Shown: positions 8,779-16,652, counted from the stretch's first letter. The stretch: DNA of 17,204 bases from Sediminicola sp047612485 (GCA_047612485.1 JBLGAT010000057.1:1-17204), one strand, 5' to 3'. Notes: a model not told the origin generated them from the sequence alone. Translations and numbers: made by a program.

Positions 8779-8786
8779 CAAATTTA
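8779..8786 (-). promoter_or_regulatory. Candidate -7 element of the leu operon promoter
   Basis: On the minus strand the bases read TAAATTTG, an exact match to the Bacteroidota TAnnTTTG element, 82 bases before the leuC ATG. A clear TTTG -33 partner at 19-21 bases is not visible; the nearest TTG-like matches are 14 and 26 bases away. This is the best promoter candidate in the 275-base recG-leuC gap. Confidence 0.4.
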
Positions 8787-8971
8787 ACATATTGAGCTTA
8801 CAATTCTCCTACCAACCTTAGTTAGAAATACGATGTTCAACACTAAATTCTGGGCTATTTTAGTTTATGAAATATGAAAGGGATAAGGCCCTTCCTTGGA
8901 TGGAATCCTAAAAAAAATGTGAGGGGTTTATTCTTTGGATAGGGGAAGTGTAAGTGGTGCTATTGCCCATT

Positions 8972-11077
8972 TTAACTGATGTAATTCCAAATATTCTTGT
9001 ATTTTATCAATTGGGCGTAGGTATATCGTATGACATGGTTTTCCTCTTTTTGGAGAGACGGATCCTCTTTTAATAATTGTAATACGTGGTATCTGGCTGC
9101 CTTTAAAATATCATTGTCTTTTATGATGTCCGCTATTTTCAAGTTGAGAACACCGCTTTGTTGGGTGCCCATTAAATCCCCTGGGCCCCTAAGTTTAAGA
9201 TCCACCTCCGCTATTTCAAATCCATCATTGGTACTCACCATTGTTTCCAATCTGGTCTTTGCCTCGGCAGAAAGCTTATGGCTCGTCATGAGGATACAAA
9301 AACTTTGATCCGCTCCACGGCCAACCCTTCCTCTCAATTGATGTAATTGGGATAATCCAAAGCGCTCAGCACTTTCAATGATCATCACTGAGGCATTTGG
9401 GACATTTACGCCAACCTCGATAACCGTGGTCGCTACCATGATCTGGGTTTTTCCCAAGACAAAGCGTTCCATCTCATAGTCCTTATCCACAGGTTTCAGT
9501 TGGCCATGAAGAATAGAAATTTGGTAGTCGGGTAGGGGGAAGTCCCTTGAAATACTGGCATGCCCATCCATTAAATCTTTGTAATCCAGCGCTTCGGATT
9601 CTTGAATCAAAGGATAAACGATGTAGATCTGTCGTCCTTTTTTAATTTCATCCTTTATAAAGGCAAAAACCTTCAACCTGTTGGAATCGTACCGATGTAC
9701 CGTTTTAATGGGTTTTCTTCCAGGGGGCAGTTCATCTATGACCGAAATATCCAGATCTCCGTAAAGGCTCATTGCCAATGTCCGAGGAATAGGAGTGGCA
9801 GTCATCACTAGGATATGTGGCGGCATTTCGTTTTTATGCCATAATTTAGATCGTTGGGCCACCCCAAACCGATGTTGCTCGTCAATAATGGCAAGCCCTA
9901 AATTCTTGAACTGTACCTTATCCTCCAACAGGGCATGGGTGCCCACCAAAATATGAAGTTCCCCGTTTTCCAATTGTTCATGTATGATTCGCCGGGCCGA
10001 TTTTTTTACTGAGCCGGTCAATAGGGCTACCTCTATCCCTATGCCGTTCAATAGTTCTTTGATGCCATTGAAATGTTGATTGGCCAAGATTTCCGTGGGT
10101 GCCATTAAACAGGCCTGAAACCCGTTGTCAATGGCCAATAACATGGTCATCAGGGCTACAATGGTTTTCCCGGACCCAACATCCCCTTGTAACAACCGGT
10201 TCATTTGGGCATTACTGCCCAAATCCGTTCTAATTTCCTTGATTACCCTTTTTTGGGCATTGGTAAGTTCAAAAGGGAGATGGTTGTTATAAAAATTGGT
10301 GAATATGGTGCCAACCTTATCAAAGTTATACCCTTTGATCTTCTGCTTCCGCAAGAGTTTTTTTGAGATCAATTGCAACTGCACGTAGAAAAGTTCCTCG
10401 AACTTTAAACGGAATTGGGCTTTGGCCAATAGTTCCGTACTCTTAGGAAAGTGTATATTGAACATCGCCTTACTTTTGGAGAGCAGGTGCAGTTCTTTTA
10501 GTAATGGTTCGGATAACGTTTCTTTAAAATGTCCCTTGGTTTCTATAAACAGTTGCTGCAGCAGCTTATTGATCACCTTGTTGGTGATGCCTTTGTTGCT
10601 AAGTTTCTCTGTAGAGGGATAAATGGGCTGCATGGCTATCTGAATCCCTTTTTCATGTTCGGATTGTAGTTCCATTTCTGGATGGGGCATGGAAAAAGTC
10701 CCATTGTAAAAATTGGTCCTGCCAAAGATTACATAGGGAATGTTCAACTTTATGTTTTCCCGTATCCATTTTTGTCCCCTAAACCAGACCAGTTCCATTT
10801 GTCCGGTGTCATCCACAAAGGTCGCTACCAGGCGTTTACCTTTCTTTTGATCAACGGATTTTAAATGGACAATCTTTCCCAATACCTGTACGTCGGCGTT
10901 ATTGCGTTGTAACTGGTTTATTTTATAGTATTGGGTCTTATCAATGTATCTATTCGGGAAAAGGTTGATAAGATCTTGGTAGGTATGTATTCCCAGCTCC
11001 GATTGGAGTGTTTCGGCCCTATTGGGGCCTACTCCTTTCAGGTAAACGATAGGCGTTTGTAGGGAATTGGAATTCAT
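8972..11077 (-). CDS. recG: ATP-dependent DNA helicase RecG
   Basis: RecG remodels stalled replication forks and drives branch migration of Holliday junctions and D- and R-loops. The 701-residue protein is of normal length. The N terminus has LKGVGPNRAETL (13-24), followed by the OB-fold wedge domain (about 60-140) that splits the fork. The superfamily 2 helicase core begins near 270, with Walker A GDVGSGKT (298-305), APTEILA (326-332), the DEQH box (399-402), and the TATPIPRTLA block (426-435). Motifs V and VI follow as TTVIEVGVNVP and GRVGRGADQS, and the C-terminal part includes GDLMGTQQSG. The start MNSNSLQTPIVYLKGVG suits flavobacterial RecG. It diverges from the aminopeptidase gene across 82 bases and is separated from leuC by 275 bases, so it is probably transcribed alone. 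Confidence 0.97.
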   Translation of the reverse strand: MNSNSLQTPIVYLKGVGPNRAETLQSELGIHTYQDLINLFPNRYIDKTQYYKINQLQRNNADVQVLGKIVHLKSVDQKKGKRLVATFVDDTGQMELVWFRGQKWIRENIKLNIPYVIFGRTNFYNGTFSMPHPEMELQSEHEKGIQIAMQPIYPSTEKLSNKGITNKVINKLLQQLFIETKGHFKETLSEPLLKELHLLSKSKAMFNIHFPKSTELLAKAQFRLKFEELFYVQLQLISKKLLRKQKIKGYNFDKVGTIFTNFYNNHLPFELTNAQKRVIKEIRTDLGSNAQMNRLLQGDVGSGKTIVALMTMLLAIDNGFQACLMAPTEILANQHFNGIKELLNGIGIEVALLTGSVKKSARRIIHEQLENGELHILVGTHALLEDKVQFKNLGLAIIDEQHRFGVAQRSKLWHKNEMPPHILVMTATPIPRTLAMSLYGDLDISVIDELPPGRKPIKTVHRYDSNRLKVFAFIKDEIKKGRQIYIVYPLIQESEALDYKDLMDGHASISRDFPLPDYQISILHGQLKPVDKDYEMERFVLGKTQIMVATTVIEVGVNVPNASVMIIESAERFGLSQLHQLRGRVGRGADQSFCILMTSHKLSAEAKTRLETMVSTNDGFEIAEVDLKLRGPGDLMGTQQSGVLNLKIADIIKDNDILKAARYHVLQLLKEDPSLQKEENHVIRYTYAQLIKYKNIWNYIS

Positions 11078-11159
11078 GCGTCTAAAATAGTGGTTACTGC
11101 ATACAACTGCAACAAACCAAATTCCTTATTTTGGTACAGGTTTTGACAATGAGCCTTTT

Positions 11160-13238
11160 ATGCAAAAAGTTTTTTTAAGTATTTTCATCTGCCTCTTCCA
11201 GATCTCTTTCGCCCAGCGCCAAGATAAGGTAGATTTCACCCACGCCAATGTTTCTATAACTATAGACCCTTATTCGCGAGAAATTAAGGGATCCGTGAGC
11301 TATACTTTTCAAACGCTTGATAAGGCATCTTCCATTTTTTTGGATGCCAAGGGAATGTCGTTTAGCACAGTATTGCTGAATGATAAAAAAGTGAAGTACA
11401 ATACCGATGATAACAAAATTACCATCTTCAAAAAGCTAAGAACAAATAGTTCCAATAAATTGTTGCTGACTTACACGGTGAAACCTTCCCAAGCGGTTTA
11501 TTTTATTGGTTGGGATCAAAAGGATTCCAATCCACAAATTTGGACCCAAGGCCAAGGTAAGTATACCAGCCATTGGTTGCCCAGTTTTGACGATATGAAT
11601 GAGAAGGTCGAGTTTGATCTGCAGGTTACTTTTGATAAACAGTATACCGTCATTGCCAACGGCATCCTAAAGAATACTGATGTTTCCGGGGATCTGAAAA
11701 CATGGAGCTATGATATGGCAGCACCTATGAGCAGTTATTTGGTGGCTTTTGCTATTGGTGACTACCAACAAAATGCAGCCCTGTCAATTTCCGGAATTCC
11801 CTTGGAAATGTACTACTATCCTTCTGATAGCCTCCATTATGAACCAACCTTTCGGTATTCCAAACGAATTTTTGATTTTTTGGTAACAGAGATTGGGTTT
11901 CCCTATCCCTGGCAGAACTACAAACAGATTCCTGTGAGGGACTTTCTTTATGCGGGAATGGAGAATACGGGCACCACCATTTTTTCTGACGCCTATGTGA
12001 TCGATTCCATGGCTTTTGTGGATAAAAATTATGTAAACATCAATGCCCATGAATTGGCACATCAGTGGTTTGGGAATTTGGTGACGGAAGAGGATGCCAC
12101 ACATCATTGGTTGCACGAAGGTTTTGCAACCTATTATGCATATCTATCCGAAAAAGAAATATTGGGAGATGATCACTTCTATTGGAAGTTATACGAAACG
12201 GCACAGCAATTAAAAGGGTCATCCGAAAAGGGTAATGGGGAAGCGTTGACCAACCCCAAAGCCTCCAGTCTTACTTTTTACGAAAAGGGGGCATGGGCGT
12301 TATTTATGTTGCGAGAGCAAATGGGGGAACTGACCTTTAAAAAAGGCATTGTGGAATATCTCCGAAAGAATCAATTTCAAAATGTGACCCTTTCAAAATT
12401 TATGGAATCCATGGAAAATACTAGTGGTTTGGATCTCAGTGAGTTTGAAACGGTTTGGTTGGGGAATACCGATTTTCCATTTGAGCAGGCCATTACAAGT
12501 CTTAAAAAGCAATCAACGTCAATTGCCGCTTTTATGGATCTTCAGCGGGAATTGATGACAACGAAAGGTAGTAACGAGGATATTATAACAAGATTTTGGA
12601 ATGGAACCCGGTCAGATTTTTTCAAAATGGCAGTCGTCCAAAATTACCATACATCCCTTTCCGAGGCCTTTATGGATAAAATCATGAAGGATGGAAGTAT
12701 AAAGGTCAGACAAGCTTTGGCCAAAAGCATGTCCAAGGTGCCCATTGGGCTGAAATCGGAATTCGAATCCCTTTTAGATGATGCAAGCTACGTGACCAAA
12801 GAGAATGCCCTCTACAAGCTTTGGGTGTATTTTCCCGAAAATAGGAGGACCTATTTGGATAAGACCAAGGAATGTTTTGGCCTTCCCAATAAAAACGTAC
12901 GTTTGTTGTGGCTTACATTGGCACTGATCACCAAGGATTACCAGCCAGAAAATAAACCGGCTTTCTATTCCGAATTAAGGGGTTACACAGCATCAAGTTA
13001 TTCGATGGAAGTGCGCCAGGGTGCTTTTCAATACCTATATGATACGGTAGGTCTGTCCGATCAAAATCTTTTGGATTTGGCCAATGCCTGTATGCATCAT
13101 TCTTGGCAGTTTAAAAAGTTAGCAAGGGATCTCCTGGACCAACTCTTGCAGAACGATGACTACAAAAAGCGCATCAATAGGCTGCAGGAAAAACTAAACA
13201 CTGAAGAAATGCGTTATATTAACAGTAAAACAAACTAG
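11160..13238 (+). CDS. Exported M1-family zinc aminopeptidase
   Basis: The 692-residue protein begins with a signal peptide (MQKVFLSIFICLFQISFA, likely cut after A18), so it is exported to the periplasm or beyond. The N-terminal beta domain covers about 25-205. The catalytic domain has the exopeptidase motif AGMEN (265-269), a common variant of GAMEN, and the zinc site HELAH (297-301) with the third ligand E320 in HEGFATYY, exactly the H-E-x-x-H-x18-E spacing. Y374 in TFYEKGAW is in the position of the catalytic tyrosine. Residues after about 440 are mostly helical, with a HEAT-like C-terminal region. The expected role is release of N-terminal residues from peptides, as in aminopeptidase N. 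The stop at 13236-13238 is one base before the ATG of the first patatin gene, so the three genes probably form one operon, although the substrates of the other two differ. Confidence 0.92.
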   Translation: MQKVFLSIFICLFQISFAQRQDKVDFTHANVSITIDPYSREIKGSVSYTFQTLDKASSIFLDAKGMSFSTVLLNDKKVKYNTDDNKITIFKKLRTNSSNKLLLTYTVKPSQAVYFIGWDQKDSNPQIWTQGQGKYTSHWLPSFDDMNEKVEFDLQVTFDKQYTVIANGILKNTDVSGDLKTWSYDMAAPMSSYLVAFAIGDYQQNAALSISGIPLEMYYYPSDSLHYEPTFRYSKRIFDFLVTEIGFPYPWQNYKQIPVRDFLYAGMENTGTTIFSDAYVIDSMAFVDKNYVNINAHELAHQWFGNLVTEEDATHHWLHEGFATYYAYLSEKEILGDDHFYWKLYETAQQLKGSSEKGNGEALTNPKASSLTFYEKGAWALFMLREQMGELTFKKGIVEYLRKNQFQNVTLSKFMESMENTSGLDLSEFETVWLGNTDFPFEQAITSLKKQSTSIAAFMDLQRELMTTKGSNEDIITRFWNGTRSDFFKMAVVQNYHTSLSEAFMDKIMKDGSIKVRQALAKSMSKVPIGLKSEFESLLDDASYVTKENALYKLWVYFPENRRTYLDKTKECFGLPNKNVRLLWLTLALITKDYQPENKPAFYSELRGYTASSYSMEVRQGAFQYLYDTVGLSDQNLLDLANACMHHSWQFKKLARDLLDQLLQNDDYKKRINRLQEKLNTEEMRYINSKTN

Positions 13239-13239
13239 T

Positions 13240-14145
13240 ATGAGGGCAATGGTAATTTCTGGTGGTGGAAGTAAGGGTGCCTTTGCTGGTGGTGTGGCCC
13301 AATACCTCATGCAAGAACAGAAACACAATTATGACCTTTTTTTGGGAACCTCCACGGGAAGCTTATTGATTTCCCATTTGGCCCTTCACAAGATTGAAAA
13401 AATCAAGGGGGTTTACACCAATGTAAACCAAGATAACATTTTCAGTAATTGTCCCTTTGTCATTAAAAAGAAATACGGCATTGAAAATATTGGAATAGAT
13501 CATATCAATGTTTTAATAAATTTTATTAGGGGAAGTAAAACATTTGGTGAGAGCCATTCCCTATTAACTTTGATTAGGAACACACTAACGGTCCAAGAGT
13601 TTGAAGCGCTGAAGAGTGGCCCAAAAGATATTGTGATTACGGTATCCAATCTTTCGCTCAATCAAGTGGAATATAAGTCCATCAAGGATTTTACGTATGA
13701 TGAATTTTGTGAATGGATCTGGATTTCCTGTAACTACACCCCGTTTATGACCTTGGTAAAAAAGAATGGATGCGAGTATGCCGATGGAGGTTTGGGAAGT
13801 ATGGTTCCCATAGAGGAGGCCATTAAAAGAGGGGCCACCGTGGTAGATGCAATTATTTTACAGACGGAGGTTACGCATTTGAACCGCATGCCCTCAAAAA
13901 ATGTATTTTCATTACTGACCAGTATGTTTGCGTTTATGTTGGATCGGATCGAGCATCAGAACATTCGCATTGGCAAGTATGTGGCCAAACATAATGATGC
14001 CATTATCAATTTTTATTATACCCCCGCTGTGTTAACCACCAATTCTCTCATATTCAATAAAGAACGGATGACCACGTGGTGGGAAAGCGGATATGATTTT
14101 GCAAAACACAAAAATTTAGAACTTAATCCGATAGAACCTCAATGA
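13240..14145 (+). CDS. Patatin-like phospholipase, first of a tandem pair
   Basis: The 301-residue protein has the complete patatin signature: oxyanion-hole loop GGGSKG (8-13), nucleophile elbow GTSTG with S38 (36-40), and the catalytic aspartate D182 in ADGGLG. Patatin enzymes are Ser-Asp dyad acyl hydrolases that release fatty acids from membrane lipids. No signal peptide or membrane helix is visible, so the protein should be cytosolic or peripherally membrane-bound. The start ATG lies one base after the aminopeptidase stop, and its TGA overlaps the ATG of the second patatin (ATGA), which points to translational coupling. It aligns without gaps with the second copy over the first 190 residues, with 32 of the first 40 residues identical. 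The block VTVSNLS...FCEWIWISCNY...PFM before the DGG motif is strongly shared. The substrate and trigger are unknown; no nucleotide cyclase of the CBASS type is next to it. Confidence 0.9.
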   Translation: MRAMVISGGGSKGAFAGGVAQYLMQEQKHNYDLFLGTSTGSLLISHLALHKIEKIKGVYTNVNQDNIFSNCPFVIKKKYGIENIGIDHINVLINFIRGSKTFGESHSLLTLIRNTLTVQEFEALKSGPKDIVITVSNLSLNQVEYKSIKDFTYDEFCEWIWISCNYTPFMTLVKKNGCEYADGGLGSMVPIEEAIKRGATVVDAIILQTEVTHLNRMPSKNVFSLLTSMFAFMLDRIEHQNIRIGKYVAKHNDAIINFYYTPAVLTTNSLIFNKERMTTWWESGYDFAKHKNLELNPIEPQ

Positions 14146-15041
14146 GAGCATTAGTAATAAGTGGAGGAGGAAGTAAGGGCGCCTTTGCTGGAGGTGTGGC
14201 ACAATACCTTATGGATGTAGAAAAACGGGAGTATGATATCTTTGTTGGCACCTCTACAGGTGGCCTTTTAATCCCCCATTTGGCTACAGACAACTTGGGC
14301 AAGTTATATGACATCTATACCAATGTAAATTCTCTTTCCATTTTCAGTCTCAATCCATTTATAGTACGTAAAAAGGGAGATAGAAAATACGTTTCCATCA
14401 ACTTTTTTACCATCTTACTTCAATTTATAAAGGGTAAAAGAACCTTTGGGGAAAGTAAGGCCCTAAAAAGGACGATTAAAAGAAATTTTATTTTTGGTGA
14501 ATACCAACATATCCTAAAGACCAATAAGGATGTGGTGGTCACGGTATCCAATCTCTCCAAAAATAGGGTGGAGTATAAGTCCATTAGGGATTTTTCCTAT
14601 GAGGAGTTTTGTGAGTGGATCTGGATTTCCTGTAATTATATTCCTTTTATGTCCCTTGCCAAAAAAGATGGTTTTGAATATGGCGATGGTGGATTGGGAT
14701 GTGTGGTTCCCATTCAGGAAGCTATCCGCAGGGGCGCAACGGTTGTGGATGCCGTGATCTTGGAATCAGAAAATATGGATCGGAGCAAAGTACTTGGAAA
14801 AAACCCATTTTCCTTGATGTTGAGCATTTATGGGTTTGTATTGGATCAAATCGAATTTCATGATATTTCCGAAGGCATCTTGTCTGCCAAACATAACGGG
14901 GTAGAGCTAAACCTATATTACACGCCCACCAAGCTTACTGAGAACTCCTTGGTCTTCAATAAGAAATTGATGAAACAATGGTGGCTCCAGGGCTTTGAAT
15001 ATGCCCAAAATAAGGCTTTTGATGTCAATAGGGACAAGTAG
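14142..15041 (+). CDS. Patatin-like phospholipase, second of a tandem pair
   Basis: The 299-residue protein is the paralogue of the preceding gene, with the same intact motifs at the same positions: GGGSKG (8-13), GTSTG with S38, and D182 in GDGGLG. Differences cluster in residues about 41-130 and in the C-terminal third, as expected for duplicated genes that have diverged in lid or substrate-binding parts while keeping the catalytic core. No signal peptide or transmembrane helix is visible. The ATG at 14142 shares bases with the upstream TGA, and there is no separate promoter space, so expression should depend on the upstream gene. The TAG at 15039-15041 is only three bases from the stop of the convergent gene. 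Lipid acyl hydrolysis is the family function; the physiological lipid cannot be inferred. Confidence 0.9.
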   Translation: MRALVISGGGSKGAFAGGVAQYLMDVEKREYDIFVGTSTGGLLIPHLATDNLGKLYDIYTNVNSLSIFSLNPFIVRKKGDRKYVSINFFTILLQFIKGKRTFGESKALKRTIKRNFIFGEYQHILKTNKDVVVTVSNLSKNRVEYKSIRDFSYEEFCEWIWISCNYIPFMSLAKKDGFEYGDGGLGCVVPIQEAIRRGATVVDAVILESENMDRSKVLGKNPFSLMLSIYGFVLDQIEFHDISEGILSAKHNGVELNLYYTPTKLTENSLVFNKKLMKQWWLQGFEYAQNKAFDVNRDK

Positions 15042-15044
15042 TAT

Positions 15045-15563
15045 CTACCAGAGTTCGCTTATTTCTTTTTTTACATAGGCCAAAGCGGTTGCTGATGGGG
15101 ATTGCTTGTCCATGGTCTCGGTTAGGATATCCTCCCTTAATTTATCAGACGTATCAGATTGACTCATGGCTGCACTTCTAATAGCCTTTATGGTAGCATT
15201 CTTAGATGCTTTTATCACACTCCAACACTCATCGGAAAGATATATTTGTTGGGACAGGTTGTGTTCAAATTCATTTTCTATATTCTTGATCAAAAGGTTT
15301 TCATAATCCATTTTGTTGGTGGATACTGGGGACACCCTAACCACAAGGCTTGGAATGGATATACGTTCCAAGAACAGTGCCATGCGCTCATATGCCTGTA
15401 ATCGAATAGGTAAGGTGTTTTTCTGGGATTCCTTGTGCAATAAATACCTTCTGCGGCCCTCTTCATTTTTGGTGTGCAATCTGAAAAAATAAAAGGCAAC
15501 GGCCCCAGTAACGATTGCGGGTAATAAATAGGCAAACATTTGATAAATTTGGTCTCCAGTCAT
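15045..15563 (-). CDS. Membrane-anchored conserved protein of unknown function
   Basis: The 172-residue protein has one hydrophobic N-terminal helix (about 9-27, AYLLPAIVTGAVAFYFF) followed by RLHTKNEEGRRR, so the bulk should face the cytosol. The rest is mostly charged and helical, with the recognisable block LPIRLQAYERMALFLERI (about 52-69) and a later segment around ECWSVIKASKNATIKAIR. This block is familiar from small conserved Bacteroidota proteins listed as hypothetical, possibly the DUF7935 group, but I cannot confirm that assignment here. No catalytic motif is visible. It converges with the second patatin gene with three bases between stops. Upstream are 251 non-coding bases, so it probably has its own promoter, though no exact TAnnTTTG match was found there. 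Confidence 0.82.
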   Translation of the reverse strand: MTGDQIYQMFAYLLPAIVTGAVAFYFFRLHTKNEEGRRRYLLHKESQKNTLPIRLQAYERMALFLERISIPSLVVRVSPVSTNKMDYENLLIKNIENEFEHNLSQQIYLSDECWSVIKASKNATIKAIRSAAMSQSDTSDKLREDILTETMDKQSPSATALAYVKKEISELW

Positions 15564-15814
15564 AGTTGGTTTTTTTGGTCCGAAAAATTGGGATAATTTT
15601 AGTTTCAGTTAAAGAACGGTGTATTATTTAAATTAGTATATCAATACGTCTTTTTGAAATACACTATTTTGTTCCATTTTCAGGACTTTTAGGCTATACT
15701 TTCTTGATAATGGCCATTGTTGATTTTAGGAAATGGGATTGTAATGGACTGTTGTTTTGTTGTTTTAAAACAATAGCGCTTGGTAAACCATTACTTTAAG
15801 TGTATATGCTTTTT
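15564..15814. other. Non-coding gap before the unknown membrane protein gene
   Basis: These 251 AT-rich bases separate the stop of the OmpA-like gene from the start of the membrane protein gene on the same strand. They should hold the promoter of the latter. No exact TAnnTTTG element occurs on the minus strand. A 14-base perfect palindrome at 15760-15773 is the only clear structure. No obvious hairpin with a U run follows the OmpA-like stop. Confidence 0.55.
15760..15773. repeat. 14-base perfect palindrome TTGTTTTAAAACAA
   Basis: The sequence equals its own reverse complement over 14 bases. It lies 42 bases beyond the OmpA-like stop and about 200 bases upstream of the membrane protein start. 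With no spacer between the arms, a protein-binding site is more plausible than an RNA hairpin. AT-rich composition makes chance occurrence fairly likely. Confidence 0.25.
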
Positions 15815-16588
15815 TTAATGCTTCATATCATTGCGGACCATTAAATAAAAGGTATCAAAATTAGGATGAACTTTTATATAAAGAGCGTCTCCGGCACCAA
15901 TTTTAGAGACTGCACCTATTCTTTCCGGGACGATCTGATGGGTATTGGTAAATACATCCACTAGGGCAGCTGCGCGTCGTGTTGCCAAATCTAAGCCAGA
16001 ACCTGTAGCGGTATTACCTTCCACCGAGATGAACATGGATCTATGTGATTTAAGAACAGTCGCCAATTTTTTAAGCAGGGGATTGGCATCGGTTTCAACC
16101 TTAACATTAGCGGCATTGGAACCAAATAACTGGACCTTATCCAACCTTATGGATACGGCTCCGTTTTCCACAGTAATTGAAGCCTCTTCGCCCAAGGTTT
16201 TTTTGAAATCGGTCAACAGCATTAGCGCTGTGGAATCATTGGCCTTAAGGGTTTCGTTGATGGTCTTTAGTTTCTCTTCCTTTTCTCTAAGAGTTTCCAA
16301 GGCCCGACCTATATTATCCGTCTTTTGGGTAGAGGTTTCCATAAAAGTACTCATGCTCTTCAATAATTGGGCATTGGTTTTTTTGAGATCTTCCAATTGG
16401 GCCTCGAATGATTCAGCCCGTGCCAAGCTAACATTTTCCTTGTTCCTAGATTCGGATAGTGCGGATTGGGTGGTGGATAGGGTTTCTTTTAGACCATCAA
16501 TTTCCGCCCGAAGTTCCCTCTTATTTTGAGCGTTTAGTATATATGTAGAGGAAAGAAGGATAAGAAAGGAAACGTAAATTTTATTCAT
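15815..16588 (-). CDS. Exported coiled-coil protein with divergent OmpA-like C-terminal domain
   Basis: From the ATG at 16588 the protein has 257 residues. It starts with a signal peptide (MNKIYVSFLILLSSTYILNA, cut near A20). Residues about 22-118 are rich in E, K, L and Q in a heptad-like pattern and should form a long coiled coil. Residues about 135-240 resemble an OmpA-type peptidoglycan-binding domain: LFGSNAANVKVETDANPLLKKLATVL, then ISVEGNTATGSG (187-198) and LATRRAAALVD (201-211). The usual GHTD of that domain is GNTA here, so the peptidoglycan-contacting Asp is missing while the Arg of RRA is kept. The likely location is the periplasm or outer membrane, with an uncertain ability to bind the wall. 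The frame stays open upstream to an ATG at 16621 and one at 16600, but only the 16588 start puts the signal peptide at the N terminus. The gene follows the M20 gene on the same strand. Confidence 0.78.
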   Translation of the reverse strand: MNKIYVSFLILLSSTYILNAQNKRELRAEIDGLKETLSTTQSALSESRNKENVSLARAESFEAQLEDLKKTNAQLLKSMSTFMETSTQKTDNIGRALETLREKEEKLKTINETLKANDSTALMLLTDFKKTLGEEASITVENGAVSIRLDKVQLFGSNAANVKVETDANPLLKKLATVLKSHRSMFISVEGNTATGSGLDLATRRAAALVDVFTNTHQIVPERIGAVSKIGAGDALYIKVHPNFDTFYLMVRNDMKH

Positions 16589-16604
16589 ATGGAGAATCAT
16601 TTTA

Positions 16605-16638
16605 AAAAATAGGCGCCACAAAAGTAGCGCCTATTTTT
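16605..16638. terminator. Rho-independent terminator after the M20 gene
   Basis: Perfect 12-base arms, AAAAATAGGCGC (16605-16616) and GCGCCTATTTTT (16627-16638), enclose a 10-base loop. On the minus strand the stem ends in a run of six U. It begins 14 bases beyond the stop of the M20 amidohydrolase gene. The OmpA-like ATG at 16588 lies only 16 bases beyond it, so the hairpin also occupies the upstream region of that gene. Confidence 0.88.
16619..16626 (-). promoter_or_regulatory. Candidate -7 element inside the terminator loop, for the OmpA-like gene
   Basis: On the minus strand these bases read TACTTTTG, an exact TAnnTTTG match, and they form nearly the whole loop of the terminator hairpin. 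About 20 bases upstream on the minus strand is TTTTC, a poor stand-in for the -33 TTTG. Transcription would begin around 16613, giving a leader of about 25 bases before the ATG at 16588. Confidence 0.4.
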
Positions 16639-16652
16639 AATATTTAGAAAAT

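Noticed and set aside
8772..8790. Short frame starting at 8790 (14 codons) as a leu leader peptide
   Set aside because: It holds only one or two leucines and overlaps the candidate -7 element, so it would not be transcribed from that promoter.
8880..8894. AAGGG...CCCTT inverted repeat as a recG terminator
   Set aside because: The stem is short and no U run follows on the minus strand.
11082..11112. Possible recG promoter on the minus strand, TTG then 20 bases then TATTTTAG
   Set aside because: The -7 element has one mismatch and would start transcription at or beyond the recG ATG at 11077, which would require a leaderless message.
13240..15041. CBASS-type defence effector (CapV-like patatin)
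   Set aside because: The patatin motifs fit the wider family, but no cyclic-nucleotide synthase or accessory gene is nearby; the neighbours are an aminopeptidase and recG.
15945..16529. 194-residue plus-strand frame opposite the OmpA-like gene
   Set aside because: It is the antisense of the coiled-coil and OmpA-like coding sequence, serine- and valine-rich with no domain signature.
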